From a virus, in IMG/VR virus record IMGVR_UViG_3300042462_000023, positions 1 through 35,237 of that record: 35,237 bases of DNA; one strand, written 5' to 3'. A program made the position numbers and the translations under genes. Each line of letters starts with the position of its first letter. Within the stretch, counting starts at the first letter, position 1. The notes beneath the pieces were generated by a model. The model did no database searches, was not told the origin of the DNA, and saw only the letters and a program-made list of their open reading frames with translations. Of this stretch, positions 1-8,694 are shown piece after piece.

Positions 1-291
1 CTAAGATCAGATTTGCGTAAGTTTGCAAAGAACTTAGGATTCTCAGACCAAGAGCTATCAGCAGTACGAGATGCTCGGCACGTTATGGCATTGTATAAGG
101 CAATGCAGTACGACAAATTACAACAGTCTAAGCCTCAACTAAACAAGAGGGTTAGTGAACCGCCTAAGACTATTAAGTCTGGTAACAGTAATACATCTGT
201 AAATACTGACCAAGCTAAAAAGACTATGGCTCAATTACAAAAATCAGGCAAGGTGCGTGACGCTGCATCTGTCTTTGAAAACTTTATTTAA
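1..291 (+). CDS. Scaffolding protein, C-terminal fragment (window-edge copy)
   Basis: This is the last 96 codons of the capsid scaffolding protein, cut by the window edge. It translates to the same residues as the C-terminus of the full gene at 34265-35230. The open frame runs in from base 1; a TTG at base 13 is an internal leucine codon, not a start. Its TAA is followed directly by the capsid gene's ribosome binding site (AAGGA). It is not a second gene: it is the same locus seen at the other end of the linear map. Three bases differ between the copies and all three changes are silent. Confidence 0.9.
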   Translation, partial: LRSDLRKFAKNLGFSDQELSAVRDARHVMALYKAMQYDKLQQSKPQLNKRVSEPPKTIKSGNSNTSVNTDQAKKTMAQLQKSGKVRDAASVFENFI

Positions 292-298
292 GGAATTA
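1..298 (+). repeat. Terminal direct repeat, left copy (pairs with 34940-35237)
   Basis: The first 298 bases are repeated at the right end of the window. I see three mismatches: base 67 C versus A at 35006, base 99 G versus A at 35038, base 171 T versus G at 35110. All are synonymous in the scaffold reading frame (Arg, Lys, Thr). The repeat lies inside the scaffold gene and stops two bases before the capsid start codon, which looks like an assembly overlap of a circular or circularly permuted genome, not a biological terminal repeat. Confidence 0.9.
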
Positions 299-300
299 TC

Positions 301-1245
301 ATGGCAACATATCAAACCTATACCAGCATCGGTCAACGTGAAGACTTGGCTGATGTTATTTACAACATCTCACCTACAGATACACCATTTATGACATCTG
401 TTGGTAAAACCGCAGCTACTGCTGTATACCACGAATGGCAAACTGACAGCTTATCTGCTGTTAACGTATCAAACGCTGTTGTTGAGGGCGCTACTGCATC
501 TGATGCAACAATCTCTCCAACTACTCGTGTTGGTAACCGTACACAAATTTCACAAAAAACCATTAAAATTTCTGGTACTTTGGAAACTGTAAACAAAGCT
601 GGTCGTAAATCAGAAAAAGCATACCAATTGGCTAAGGCTTCTGCCGAAATCAAACGTGACATGGAAGCTATCCTATTAAGCAACCAAGTTGCTTCTGCTG
701 GTGACTCTACAACTGCTCGTGTTTTAGGTGGCTTACAAACATGGTTAAGCTCAAACTACTCTGGTGGTACTTCTGGTACTGCTGGTTCTTTGGGTACTAC
801 TGCTCGTGTAACTGGTACAGACCGTGCTTTCACTAGCACTATCTTAAACACAGTAATCCAATCTACTTACACTAACGGTGGTTCACCAACAATCTTGATG
901 GTAACTCCAGCACAAAAAGTAGTTGCATCTACATTTGCCGGTATCGCTACTCGCTTTAAAGATGTACCTAACAATGTCCAAGCAGCCATCATCGGTGCAG
1001 CAGACGTTTATGTTTCTGACTTTGGTACTATCTCTATCGTGCCTAACCGTTTCATTCCTAATGCAGACGGTGATGACGTAGCATTCTTATTAGACCCTGA
1101 AATGGCTGCTGTATCTTACTTGCGCCCATTCCAAACTAATGAGCTTGCCAAAACTGGTGACGCTGATGTAACTCAACTATTGGTAGAGTACACATTAGAA
1201 GTTAAAAACCAAGCAGCACACGGTATTATCGCTGACTTAACCTAG
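301..1245 (+). CDS. Major capsid protein, SU10/DUF5309-like
   Basis: The 314-residue product forms the icosahedral head shell. The N-terminal stretch with SIGQREDLADVIYNISPTDT and TPFMTSVGKT is typical of the major capsid family of phage SU10 and many small podoviruses (DUF5309). The following regions (VSNAVVEGATASDA, then NRTQISQKTIKISGTLE) also fit this family. The size is normal. The gene directly follows the scaffold gene, with AAGGA seven bases before the ATG, the classic scaffold-then-capsid order. The codon choice is regular and rich in GCT, GGT and ACT, as expected for a highly expressed gene. A GC-rich hairpin follows the stop. The family call is by motif recall; the capsid role is also supported by position. 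Confidence 0.9.
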   Translation: MATYQTYTSIGQREDLADVIYNISPTDTPFMTSVGKTAATAVYHEWQTDSLSAVNVSNAVVEGATASDATISPTTRVGNRTQISQKTIKISGTLETVNKAGRKSEKAYQLAKASAEIKRDMEAILLSNQVASAGDSTTARVLGGLQTWLSSNYSGGTSGTAGSLGTTARVTGTDRAFTSTILNTVIQSTYTNGGSPTILMVTPAQKVVASTFAGIATRFKDVPNNVQAAIIGAADVYVSDFGTISIVPNRFIPNADGDDVAFLLDPEMAAVSYLRPFQTNELAKTGDADVTQLLVEYTLEVKNQAAHGIIADLT

Positions 1246-1262
1246 TAGTTAGTTAGATATGT

Positions 1263-1282
1263 GGGGAGGGGAAACTCTCCCC
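1263..1282 (+). promoter_or_regulatory. GC-rich hairpin with GAAA tetraloop after the capsid gene
   Basis: Stem GGGGAGGG pairs with CTCTCCCC (seven Watson-Crick pairs and one G-T) around a GAAA loop, a GNRA-type tetraloop. It begins 18 bases after the capsid stop and ends just before the GAGG ribosome binding site of the next gene. No T-run follows, so a simple intrinsic terminator is unlikely. An RNA-processing or 3'-end-stabilising hairpin that lets capsid mRNA outlast the downstream message is a reasonable inference. Its all-G/C stem stands out in this AT-rich genome. Confidence 0.6.
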
Positions 1283-1296
1283 CATTACGAGGTCTT

Positions 1297-1614
1297 ATGA
1301 GTAATACAATATCCAACGGCATTACCAATACATCGTTTATTGATAACGGTGACCAATTAGTTATAGCTAAAAGCCAAGACATTACAAATATACTTGAGAT
1401 GAACAAGCGTGAGTACGCTGCTCAAGACGAACGTAAGACATGGGGCAACGATGCCTTTAGTAACAAGGTAGCATCAATACCGCTTACAGTTTTCTCAGAA
1501 TTAGAAAAGCAAGGCATAACACGAGGCTTTGCAGTAATAGATAAGAAACGATTTAACGAATGGTTAAACAATCCCGACAATAGGGCATTCAGAACAAGGG
1601 CAGGGCGCATATAA
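1297..1614 (+). CDS. Conserved phage protein of unknown function, 105 aa
   Basis: The product is a soluble, charged protein with no signal peptide or membrane segment. I chose the ATG at 1297 because GAGG lies five bases upstream; an upstream GTG at 1261 would read through the capsid hairpin. The gene sits between the capsid gene and the head-tail adaptor, and its stop overlaps the next ATG by one base (TAATG), so the two are translationally coupled. Many podoviruses have a small unassigned protein here. The central KTWGNDAFSNKVASIPLTVFSELEKQGI region suggests an alpha-helical fold. I do not recognise a function. Confidence 0.75.
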   Translation: MSNTISNGITNTSFIDNGDQLVIAKSQDITNILEMNKREYAAQDERKTWGNDAFSNKVASIPLTVFSELEKQGITRGFAVIDKKRFNEWLNNPDNRAFRTRAGRI

Positions 1615-2234
1615 TGGCATTGACAAATTACTCTGATTTACAGACTACGATTGCCAGCTATCTTGCTCGTAGTGACTTAACGGCAATGATTCCTGACTTT
1701 ATCAGGCTTGCTGAAACACGTTTACGTAGAGAACTCCGTATTCGCCAAATGCTCAAGGTAGTAACAACAACTGCAACAGCCGGTGACTCTACAGTAGAGC
1801 TACCATCAGACTTCTTGCAGATGCGTGATTTACACGTATCAACAAACCCAGCAGCAACATTAGAGTATCAGTCACCTAGCGCACTATTCCGTAACGCTCG
1901 TACTACAGATACAGGTTTACCACATCAATACACCGTACTAGCTCAAGAGTTTCAACTAGCTCCAATACCGGATAGCAACTACACGCTAAGTATGTTGTAT
2001 TACGCTGCACCAGTATTTTTAAGTAGCTCCGTGCCATCTAACGCATTTATGGCTATATGCCCAGACTTGTTGCTTTATGGTGCATTGGGTGAAGCAGAGC
2101 CATACATTATGAATGACTCACGTCTACAAACATGGGCATCATTATATGACCGTGGTGTAAATGCTTTAACCGTATCAGATGACCAAGGCGAGTATGCTGG
2201 TTCACCAATTGCAATCTCAATAGCAACACGATAA
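1614..2234 (+). CDS. Head-tail adaptor (SU10 adaptor / P22 gp4-like)
   Basis: The 206-residue product resembles the adaptor that extends the portal and joins it to the tail. The N-terminal half is helical, with a typical start (NYSDLQTTIASYLARSDL then IPDFIRLAETRLRRELRIRQM). A beta-rich middle follows (VELPSDFLQMRDLHV), then an LYYAAPVFLSS region and a second helical part ending near residue 190. This helix-beta-helix layout matches SU10-type adaptors found just after the capsid gene. Its start overlaps the upstream stop by one base. Confidence in the adaptor role is good, but the exact family is by recall. Confidence 0.75.
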   Translation: MALTNYSDLQTTIASYLARSDLTAMIPDFIRLAETRLRRELRIRQMLKVVTTTATAGDSTVELPSDFLQMRDLHVSTNPAATLEYQSPSALFRNARTTDTGLPHQYTVLAQEFQLAPIPDSNYTLSMLYYAAPVFLSSSVPSNAFMAICPDLLLYGALGEAEPYIMNDSRLQTWASLYDRGVNALTVSDDQGEYAGSPIAISIATR

Positions 2235-2244
2235 AGGAATTATT

Positions 2245-2631
2245 ATGTCAGAAATGTCCAATTACCTAGAAAATGCGCTGATTAATGTAACGTTACGAGG
2301 CACAGCTTACACAGCACCAACAACAATCTATGTCGCACTATTTACTAGCGACCCTACCGATGCCGGTAGCGGTACAGAAGTATCTGGTGGCTCTTATGCT
2401 CGTACAGCAGTAACATTTGCTGCACCATCTAACGGTGCTAGTCTATCTAACGCAGACTGCACATTCCCACAATGTACCGTGGCATGGGGTACAGTTGGTT
2501 GGATTGGTCTATACGATGCATTAACTACTGGTAACTTGCTATATCACACTCCATTAGACGTATCTAAAACAATTGATGTAGGCGATATATTTAAGATTGC
2601 GTCAGGCAGTCTTTCAGTAACATTATCATAG
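2245..2631 (+). CDS. Tail-fibre-associated protein, Gp80-like
   Basis: The 128-residue product begins MSNYLENALINVTLRGT after a three-residue leader and continues YTAPTTIYVALFTSDPT. This module is very common among podoviruses and siphoviruses and is usually labelled a tail fibre or Gp80-type protein. The whole chain is beta-rich with a WGTVGWIGLYDA core and no membrane segment. AAAGGA lies seven bases before the ATG. It opens a run of four or five fibre-type genes (2245-6200), so a role in the adsorption apparatus is likely. Its exact place in the virion cannot be told from sequence. Confidence 0.7.
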   Translation: MSEMSNYLENALINVTLRGTAYTAPTTIYVALFTSDPTDAGSGTEVSGGSYARTAVTFAAPSNGASLSNADCTFPQCTVAWGTVGWIGLYDALTTGNLLYHTPLDVSKTIDVGDIFKIASGSLSVTLS

Positions 2632-2639
2632 GATAAAAC

Positions 2640-4049
2640 ATGGCTCTTATAGTCAAAGACCGTGTACAAGAAACATCAACCACTACTGGTACTGGCACGT
2701 TTACGCTTGATGGTGCTAATAGTGGCTTTGCTACATTCTCTAGCGCAGTTGGTAATGGCAACACAACTTACTACGCTATTGTAGGCGGTACAGAGTGGGA
2801 AGTAGGTATTGGCACAGTAGGTGCTGGTACGTTAGCAAGGACTACATTACTTGCATCATCTACAGGCTCTGCCATATCGTTTAGCGCAGGCATTAAAAAT
2901 GTATTCTGTACCTATCCTGCTAGCAAATCTGTAACCATAGACGATATACAGACTCTTACCAATAAAACAATCAACTTAGCCAGCAATACTTTAACTGGCA
3001 CAACAGCACAATTCAATACAGCTCTTTCAGATGGTGACTTTGCTACTTTAGCAGGTACTGAAACACTTACCAACAAGACGCTCACATCACCAACTGTTAC
3101 TGGTGGCGCACTAAACGGCACTCTAGGTGCTACAACACCTTCTACCATTGCTGCTACTACTATTAGTGCTAGTGGAGTAGCCACATTCTCTGCTGGCTCT
3201 GCTGCTGCACCTGCTATAACAACAAGTGGTGATACCAATACAGGCATACTATTCCCTGCTGCTGATACAGTAGCTTGTACTACTGGCGGTACGGAGCGTA
3301 TGCGTATTGACTCAGCAGGCAATGTTGGGTTGAGTGTTACTCCTAGCCCTTGGCTAAGTTCATTTAAAGCAATACAAATGCCTAATGGTGCTAGTTTTGC
3401 TGGATATGCTGGCGGAACTGATGATGTTTCAATTTATGTATTATCAAACACATATTATTCAGCTACTGGATATAAGTATATAGTCAATGATTTTGCAAGT
3501 TCCTATCAACAATATGATGGCGCACACATTTGGTCAACAGCGCCAAATGGCAATGCAGGTAATGCAGTTACATTTACTACAGCAATGACACTTAATACTA
3601 ATGGTAATCTTGCATTACAAGGCGGTACAACATCAGCAACAGGTGTAGGCATTACATTCCCAGCTACACAATCTGCTTCATCAAACGCTAACTGCTTAGA
3701 TGATTATGAGGAAGGTACTTGGACACCTTCTGTAGTTGCATATGCAGGTTCAATTACAACAGTTACTTCTGCTGGTCAATATAGAAAAATTGGTGGTTTA
3801 GTTATACTTCAATTTCAATACAACATAACAAATAACGGCACAGGGTCAACAGCTATTTATATAAATGGACTTCCATTTTCTGGCACTATTAATACATCTG
3901 GCGGTTTAGCTAGAGAAATAGCAGTAGTTGGCACAAGTGGTGGAGCTTATTTATCAGGAGCAACACAAATGTTAATTGTGACAGCAGTAGGCGCATATAT
4001 GGGCGGAACTAACTGGAATGTTTGTGGCACTCTTTCTTATCAGGTTTAA
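2640..4049 (+). CDS. Tail fibre with LTNKT repeats and a C-terminal beta domain
   Basis: The 469-residue product is a fibre protein. An N-terminal module (about 1-95) carries the [20 protein letters not shown] motif common to phage fibres. Two LTNKTI/LTNKTL repeats follow (about 105-150), then a low-complexity Thr/Ala-rich shaft. The next module is [11 protein letters not shown] with a [17 protein letters not shown] motif (about 200-235), very widespread in phage tail fibres. The last about 120 residues (from [11 protein letters not shown]) look like a separate beta-sandwich, probably the receptor-binding tip. There is no S74 chaperone here, unlike the fibre at 5121. A middle segment ([16 protein letters not shown]) closely resembles one in that fibre. 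Confidence 0.8.
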   Translation: MALIVKDRVQETSTTTGTGTFTLDGANSGFATFSSAVGNGNTTYYAIVGGTEWEVGIGTVGAGTLARTTLLASSTGSAISFSAGIKNVFCTYPASKSVTIDDIQTLTNKTINLASNTLTGTTAQFNTALSDGDFATLAGTETLTNKTLTSPTVTGGALNGTLGATTPSTIAATTISASGVATFSAGSAAAPAITTSGDTNTGILFPAADTVACTTGGTERMRIDSAGNVGLSVTPSPWLSSFKAIQMPNGASFAGYAGGTDDVSIYVLSNTYYSATGYKYIVNDFASSYQQYDGAHIWSTAPNGNAGNAVTFTTAMTLNTNGNLALQGGTTSATGVGITFPATQSASSNANCLDDYEEGTWTPSVVAYAGSITTVTSAGQYRKIGGLVILQFQYNITNNGTGSTAIYINGLPFSGTINTSGGLAREIAVVGTSGGAYLSGATQMLIVTAVGAYMGGTNWNVCGTLSYQV

Positions 4050-4094
4050 TTTAACTACACCATATTAATGTAGTACGACATTAAGGAAATTTAA

Positions 4095-4340
4095 ATGGCA
4101 TTATCAAAAGAAACAAAGATTGACCAAATAACAGTAACAGAAAACGGTACAGTTTTATATCGTGAAGTTACTCGCATATTAGAAAATGGTGTACAGCTAT
4201 CACAAACCTATCACCGTAGCTCACTAATACCAGCATCAGACTTAACAGATATTCCTGAGAATGTTGTTGCTATCTGCAATGTAGCTTGGACACCTGAAGT
4301 AGTGGAAGCATACCAAACGCAATTATCTTTAATCGGATAA
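4095..4340 (+). CDS. Small protein in the fibre cluster, 81 aa, function unknown
   Basis: The product is small and soluble, starting MALSKETKIDQITVTENGTV; this short module often accompanies phage tail fibre genes. It may be a fibre-associated chaperone or a small virion part, but nothing in the sequence proves this. AAGGAAA precedes the ATG. A 7-bp inverted repeat (TTAATGT and ACATTAA, 4065-4084) lies in the 45-base gap upstream and touches the ribosome binding site, so it could modulate translation. The next gene starts three bases after the stop. Confidence 0.65.
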   Translation: MALSKETKIDQITVTENGTVLYREVTRILENGVQLSQTYHRSSLIPASDLTDIPENVVAICNVAWTPEVVEAYQTQLSLIG

Positions 4341-4343
4341 CTT

Positions 4344-5117
4344 ATGTTTGGAATATCAGCATTTTCTCAAGGCACATTTAGTGCATTAGCTAATCAGCTT
4401 TTATTAGCAACTGCTAGTATTGATGGGAATGCACTTATTACTGCTAATGCAAATCAAATTAGTAGCGCAAATGCTATAATAGTCGCTAATGCAACAGTTA
4501 CTGCTAGTGGAAATAGAACACGACTAAATTCTGCTCAAATAAATGGTCTAGCAACTGTTATTGCAGAGGCAGTAAGGGTAAGAGTAGGTTCTGGTAGTAT
4601 AAATGGCTTGGCAAGCGTTTCTAGCGGTTCTAGCGTTATTTATAGTGCAAATGCTGTAATAATAGGCAATGCTACAGTACAATCTAGTGCATTTAGAATA
4701 AGAACTGCTGCTGGTGTAATAAACGGTAGTGCAACTGTTACAAGTAATGCCGTAAGAACTAGAAACGCATCAGGCTCGGTAGTCGGGCTTGCTACAGTTA
4801 CAGCTCTTGGTGGTGTTGAGTACAGCGCAGATGCTAATATTAATGGCTTTGCTTTAGTAACTGCTAACGGTAGAGCAATATGGAACGGAATAGGCGGCAT
4901 TACAGGTAATGCTACTGTTATTGCTAATGGGACAAAGTTAGGTGATAACTGGACACTAGTACCTGTAACAGCAAATACATGGGTAGACACAAATGTTACG
5001 GCAAATACATGGACAGCCACACCAGTAACAAGCAATACTTGGACAGATACATCGGTAACATCAAACACATGGACAGATACACCAGCAAATAGTAATACAT
5101 GGCTTTTAAAGGGATAA
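4344..5117 (+). CDS. Repetitive fibre or surface protein, 257 aa
   Basis: I see two repeat types. Residues about 25-200 hold about nine imperfect repeats of 19-21 residues built on an xINGxATVxA core (QINGLATVIA, VINGSATVTS, ANINGFALVTA), suggesting a solenoid or beta-helical shaft. The C-terminus (about 208-257) has five 10-residue repeats of the form VTxNTWxDTx. There is no signal peptide or membrane helix. It lies between tail fibre genes, so it is most likely a fibre or fibre-decorating protein. The repeat number could change by slippage, altering fibre length. I do not recognise a named family. Confidence 0.65.
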   Translation: MFGISAFSQGTFSALANQLLLATASIDGNALITANANQISSANAIIVANATVTASGNRTRLNSAQINGLATVIAEAVRVRVGSGSINGLASVSSGSSVIYSANAVIIGNATVQSSAFRIRTAAGVINGSATVTSNAVRTRNASGSVVGLATVTALGGVEYSADANINGFALVTANGRAIWNGIGGITGNATVIANGTKLGDNWTLVPVTANTWVDTNVTANTWTATPVTSNTWTDTSVTSNTWTDTPANSNTWLLKG

Positions 5118-5120
5118 ATT

Positions 5121-6200
5121 ATGGCTAAGAATAAGATAAGTGAGTTTTCATCAACACCAGCAAATAATACCGACATTGGTGGTATTGATATTGCCGAGGG
5201 TTGTGCGCCATCTGGCATTAATAACGCTATACGTGAATTGATGGCACAACTTAAAGACCAACAAGCTGGTACAGATGCAGATAACTTTACAGTAGGTGGT
5301 AACCTTGTTGTTACTGGCACTACTACTGCTACTGCATTAACAACTACCGGCAACACTATTTTAGGTGACGCAAGCTCAGATACGCTAAATGTTGGAAATG
5401 GTGGGTTAATTAAGAATGCTAGTGGAAATTTAGGTCTTGGTGTAAATCCTAGTGCTTGGGGTAGCGGATTTGTAGGTCAACAAATTGGCAATTCATTAAG
5501 TTTATGGGGAACTCCAACTTCCAGTAGTAACGCTGGCATGATGGCAAATTCGTATATTAATTCCTCTTTGGATAACATTTATATTGCAACAGGTTATGCA
5601 ACACTATATCAGCAATATCAAGGTGGACATTATTGGTACACAGCTCCAGCAGGCACAGCAGGAGCTACTGTTTCATTTACTCAACCAATGACACTAGATG
5701 CTAGTGGTCAATTGTTGGTAGGAACTACTAGCACATTTCTTGCCGGTACACATTCATTTCAAAATTATGGCGGTCAAGAAGGTGTTTTAACTTTAAGAAA
5801 CTCAAGTGCTACAGGAACAACATGGAGAGTTGGTCCGAATAGTGCTGGCAGTATGGTTGTTTACAATCAAAACAGCGTAGGTGTATATATGGCAACTGGC
5901 GGTACAGCTTGGTTAGCCAATTCAGATGAACGACTTAAAACTGATTTAAAACCTATTGAAAATGCAGCAGAAAAAGTATCAACATTACGTGCCGTTACTG
6001 GTAGGTATACAAAGGATGAACAAGGTGTTAGTCGTGCATTCTTAATTGCTCAAGATGTTCAAGCAGTATTGCCTGAAGCTGTAAACATACAAGATGATGA
6101 GTTAAGTACATTAGGTGTAGCATATACCGATGTTATTCCATTACTAGTAGCAGCAATTAAAGAATTAACTGCAAGATTAGATGTGTTAGAGAATAAATAA
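5121..6200 (+). CDS. Tail fibre with C-terminal S74 intramolecular chaperone
   Basis: The 359-residue product starts with NNAIRELMAQLKDQQAG (about 33-50), frequent in phage fibres. It continues through a GNLVVTGTTTA shaft repeat and a YQQYQGGHYWYTAPAG module shared with the fibre at 2640. From about residue 265 it becomes a peptidase S74 domain. The catalytic Ser268 and Lys273 lie in SDERLK, followed by IAQDVQAVLPEAV and VAYTDVIPLLVAAIKEL. In this family the domain drives trimer folding and then cuts itself off at the Ser, releasing here about 92 residues. The stop overlaps the next ATG by one base. Confidence 0.88.
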   Translation: MAKNKISEFSSTPANNTDIGGIDIAEGCAPSGINNAIRELMAQLKDQQAGTDADNFTVGGNLVVTGTTTATALTTTGNTILGDASSDTLNVGNGGLIKNASGNLGLGVNPSAWGSGFVGQQIGNSLSLWGTPTSSSNAGMMANSYINSSLDNIYIATGYATLYQQYQGGHYWYTAPAGTAGATVSFTQPMTLDASGQLLVGTTSTFLAGTHSFQNYGGQEGVLTLRNSSATGTTWRVGPNSAGSMVVYNQNSVGVYMATGGTAWLANSDERLKTDLKPIENAAEKVSTLRAVTGRYTKDEQGVSRAFLIAQDVQAVLPEAVNIQDDELSTLGVAYTDVIPLLVAAIKELTARLDVLENK

Positions 6201-6448
6201 TGATAGAGAAAATCTTAGCGTTTCTAAACAATATCCCATCAGACAAAATATATCATTGTCTAGGTGGGGTTATTCTATTTGCTATCGGTCAATTATTTGG
6301 TTGCGGTTTGTTATTTGCTGTTGTTGTAGCTATTGGCAAAGAGATTTACGATTACTTGCACCAAGACACACACACTCCAGATGTATGGGATGCAGTAGCC
6401 ACTACACTAGGCGGTTTATTAGGGTATATAATTTACCTTGGCTATTAG
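6200..6448 (+). CDS. Small membrane protein, possible holin or DUF2279/YfiM-like
   Basis: The 82-residue product has a DKIYHCLGG motif, a hydrophobic segment (about 23-45), KEIYDYLHQDTHTPDVWDAVA, and a second hydrophobic segment (about 65-82). The spaced His, Glu, Asp and second Asp resemble YfiM/DUF2279 and VanZ-like small membrane proteins found in phage. Two membrane segments also fit a class II holin, but the lysis cassette is far away at 15697-17151. The gene is translationally coupled to the fibre upstream (TAATG). A membrane location is well supported; the function is not. Confidence 0.65.
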   Translation: MIEKILAFLNNIPSDKIYHCLGGVILFAIGQLFGCGLLFAVVVAIGKEIYDYLHQDTHTPDVWDAVATTLGGLLGYIIYLGY

Positions 6449-6469
6449 CCTATTTTATAAAGGAACACT

Positions 6470-7900
6470 ATGGCTACCCAACGTATAGCATTTACAGAAT
6501 GGACTCCAGACTTAGCAGGTGTTGCTGAGAACTTGTCTGTTGCACAGAATGTAGTACCAACTGCGCTAGGCTATAACCCATTCCCATTAGCCGTAGACTA
6601 TTCTGCTGCTGCAAGTGAAAATCTTAACAATGTATTTGCTGGTAAGTTTAGTACGACAACAAGCATATTTGCCGGTGGTGCTACTAAACTATTCAAATTA
6701 GATAGTGCTGACTTGAGCATGGATAACGTATCTAAAACTGGTAATTATACCGGTGTGAATAAATGGAACTTTACTCAGTTTGGCGATACTATTATTGCAG
6801 CAAACAATAATGATAAATTGCAAAGCTATACTATAGGGGTAAGTTCGCTATTTGCTGATTTAAATGCAAGCGCACCAATAGCAAAATATGTAACTGTTGT
6901 TCGTGACTTTGTAGTAGCTGCTCACTTAGATTCTGGAACAAATGCAAACAAAGTTCAATGGTCTAATATTAACGATGAAGCAAACTGGACATCTGGTGGT
7001 GCAAGCCAATCTGATTTTCAGATAGTGGCTGATGGTGGCAACATTGTTGGTTTGACCGGTGGTGAGATTGGCTTAATACTATTAGACCGTGCTATTGTTC
7101 GTATGTCTTATATTGGTTCACCGTTGTTTTTCCAATTTGACACAATTAGTCGTGGTGTTGGTTGTGCAGAAGGTAACTCTGTTGTGCAATATGGTTCTAT
7201 GACTTACTTCTTAGGTGCAGATGGATTCTATTCATGTGATGGCTCTACAGTAACTGCCATTGGTACACAAAAGGTAGATGCATGGTTCTATGCTAATGTA
7301 AACCAATCAAAACTTACCTCAATGTCAGCAACGATTGACCCAGTTCGCAAGATAGTAGTTTGGAAGTTCATTGATAACTTTGCACAAAACACATTGCTTA
7401 TCTATAACTGGCAAGTACAGAAGTGGTCATCTTGTACGACTGACGTTGATGTTGTGGCTAGTTCTGCTTCTGCCGGCATAACATTAGAAGGCTTAGATTT
7501 ATTCGGCAACATGGACACATTGACTACTTCTTTAGATGACGCATTATGGACAGGCGGTAAGTTCTTATTTGCCGGTGCTAGGACTACAAAGATAGTAACT
7601 TTTACTGGTGCTAACTCTACAGCTACATTAACAACTGGTGACATAGGAAGCGAAGCAACCTCCGTGGTTACATTGGCACGACCAGTAGTAGATAATGGCT
7701 CTGGGAGTGTTGCTATAGCGTCTAGGATGCTTTTGAGCGCAGTACCACAGTTAGGTTCATATACAGCAGCAAGTAGTGAAAATCGTGTATCATTACGCAG
7801 TAGTGGTAAATACCATCGCTTATCAGTAATTCCTACTGGTAGCAATTGGTCTAATGCCATTGGTATTGATATTGATGTATCGCCACAAGGGACTAGATAA
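6470..7900 (+). CDS. Tail hub / packaged-DNA stabilisation protein, P22 gp10-like
   Basis: The 476-residue product matches the length of P22 gp10 (about 472), which plugs the portal and forms the tail nozzle. It begins with TQRIAFTEWTPDLAGVAENL and NVVPTALGYNPFPLAVDY, typical of podovirus stabilisation proteins. Repeating beta-rich blocks follow (FAGGATKLFKL, VVRDFVVAAHLDS, VSMTYFLGADGFYSCDGS-like), suggesting a beta-propeller. Its place among fibre and adsorption genes agrees. AAAGGA precedes the ATG, and the stop overlaps the next start by one base. I am fairly sure of the nozzle role; the family assignment is by motif and length, not alignment. Confidence 0.7.
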   Translation: MATQRIAFTEWTPDLAGVAENLSVAQNVVPTALGYNPFPLAVDYSAAASENLNNVFAGKFSTTTSIFAGGATKLFKLDSADLSMDNVSKTGNYTGVNKWNFTQFGDTIIAANNNDKLQSYTIGVSSLFADLNASAPIAKYVTVVRDFVVAAHLDSGTNANKVQWSNINDEANWTSGGASQSDFQIVADGGNIVGLTGGEIGLILLDRAIVRMSYIGSPLFFQFDTISRGVGCAEGNSVVQYGSMTYFLGADGFYSCDGSTVTAIGTQKVDAWFYANVNQSKLTSMSATIDPVRKIVVWKFIDNFAQNTLLIYNWQVQKWSSCTTDVDVVASSASAGITLEGLDLFGNMDTLTTSLDDALWTGGKFLFAGARTTKIVTFTGANSTATLTTGDIGSEATSVVTLARPVVDNGSGSVAIASRMLLSAVPQLGSYTAASSENRVSLRSSGKYHRLSVIPTGSNWSNAIGIDIDVSPQGTR

Positions 7901-8694
7901 TGTATCGTAAGCTCAACCCATCAGGTTCTACACCTCGTGAAATATCCGAGGTAGTAAACAATTTGGTTGAAGGTAAGTCTAACAATACTGGTACAATAAC
8001 ACTAGCAACCGGCACAACTACTACGACTTTGTATGATGAGCGTATTGGTTATGACTCAGTTATATTATTTGCTCCAACTACGGCTAGTGCATCTAATATT
8101 GCATTACCTTATGGCGCATGGCAAGATGATACAGACCAATCAGCAGCAAATACAACGACTGCCTATCCTATTACATTAAATACTATTGATTCCGAAAATG
8201 GCATAACTGTAGTAAGTGGGTCACAATTAAAAGTAGCTTACTCTGGTCTATATAACGTACAGTTTAGTTTGCAGTTATCTAACATAGATAATGCTACACA
8301 AGACGTAAGTATTTGGTTTAGAAAAAATGGTACTGATATACCTAAATCTAATAGCGCATTTGGTTTAGCACCACGTAAGAATGCTACTGACCCATACCAT
8401 GTTATTGCTGCAATGAACTTTTTTATAGACTTAGCAAAAGATGATTACATACAGATTATGTGGTCTACTACTAACGTGTTAGTTACTATTGATGCCAAAG
8501 CAGCACAGACTAGCCCGACACGACCAACTACACCTAGTGCTATTGTTACTATGAATTATGTATCGTCTGATGGCTTTACAACTAATATATTTAATTCGCC
8601 ATATGTTATATCAAGGTCTAAGGGTTCGGCTGTAATTGCACATCCATCATCAAGCATTACTGATTTAACTTACCAATATGTGGTGATTGCATAA
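7900..8694 (+). CDS. Virion protein with a C1q/TNF-like jelly-roll
   Basis: In the 264-residue product, residues about 25-65 hold a GTITLATGTTTTTLYDERIG module shared by many phage structural proteins. Residues about 105-215 have the look of a C1q/TNF-type jelly-roll: YSGLYNVQFSLQLSN, VSIWFRKNGTDIPKS and a FIDLAKDDYIQIMWS strand in the usual order. Such domains trimerise and often bind receptors. There is no signal peptide or membrane helix. The gene is coupled at both ends by one-base overlaps with the tail hub and the GNAT-like gene, so it is most likely part of the tail. Confidence 0.65.
   Translation: MYRKLNPSGSTPREISEVVNNLVEGKSNNTGTITLATGTTTTTLYDERIGYDSVILFAPTTASASNIALPYGAWQDDTDQSAANTTTAYPITLNTIDSENGITVVSGSQLKVAYSGLYNVQFSLQLSNIDNATQDVSIWFRKNGTDIPKSNSAFGLAPRKNATDPYHVIAAMNFFIDLAKDDYIQIMWSTTNVLVTIDAKAAQTSPTRPTTPSAIVTMNYVSSDGFTTNIFNSPYVISRSKGSAVIAHPSSSITDLTYQYVVIA

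Noticed and set aside
1-298. Biological direct terminal repeat as in T7
   Set aside because: The copies differ at three sites and lie inside a late gene, so an assembly overlap of strains fits better.
360-683. Leftward open frame of 107 codons inside the capsid gene
   Set aside because: It is a shadow of the capsid gene's regular codon pattern, without start signal or neighbours on that strand.
6256-6528. 90-codon frame overlapping the small membrane protein
   Set aside because: It overlaps two well-supported genes and its translation is rich in Cys/Arg/Trp with no start signal.
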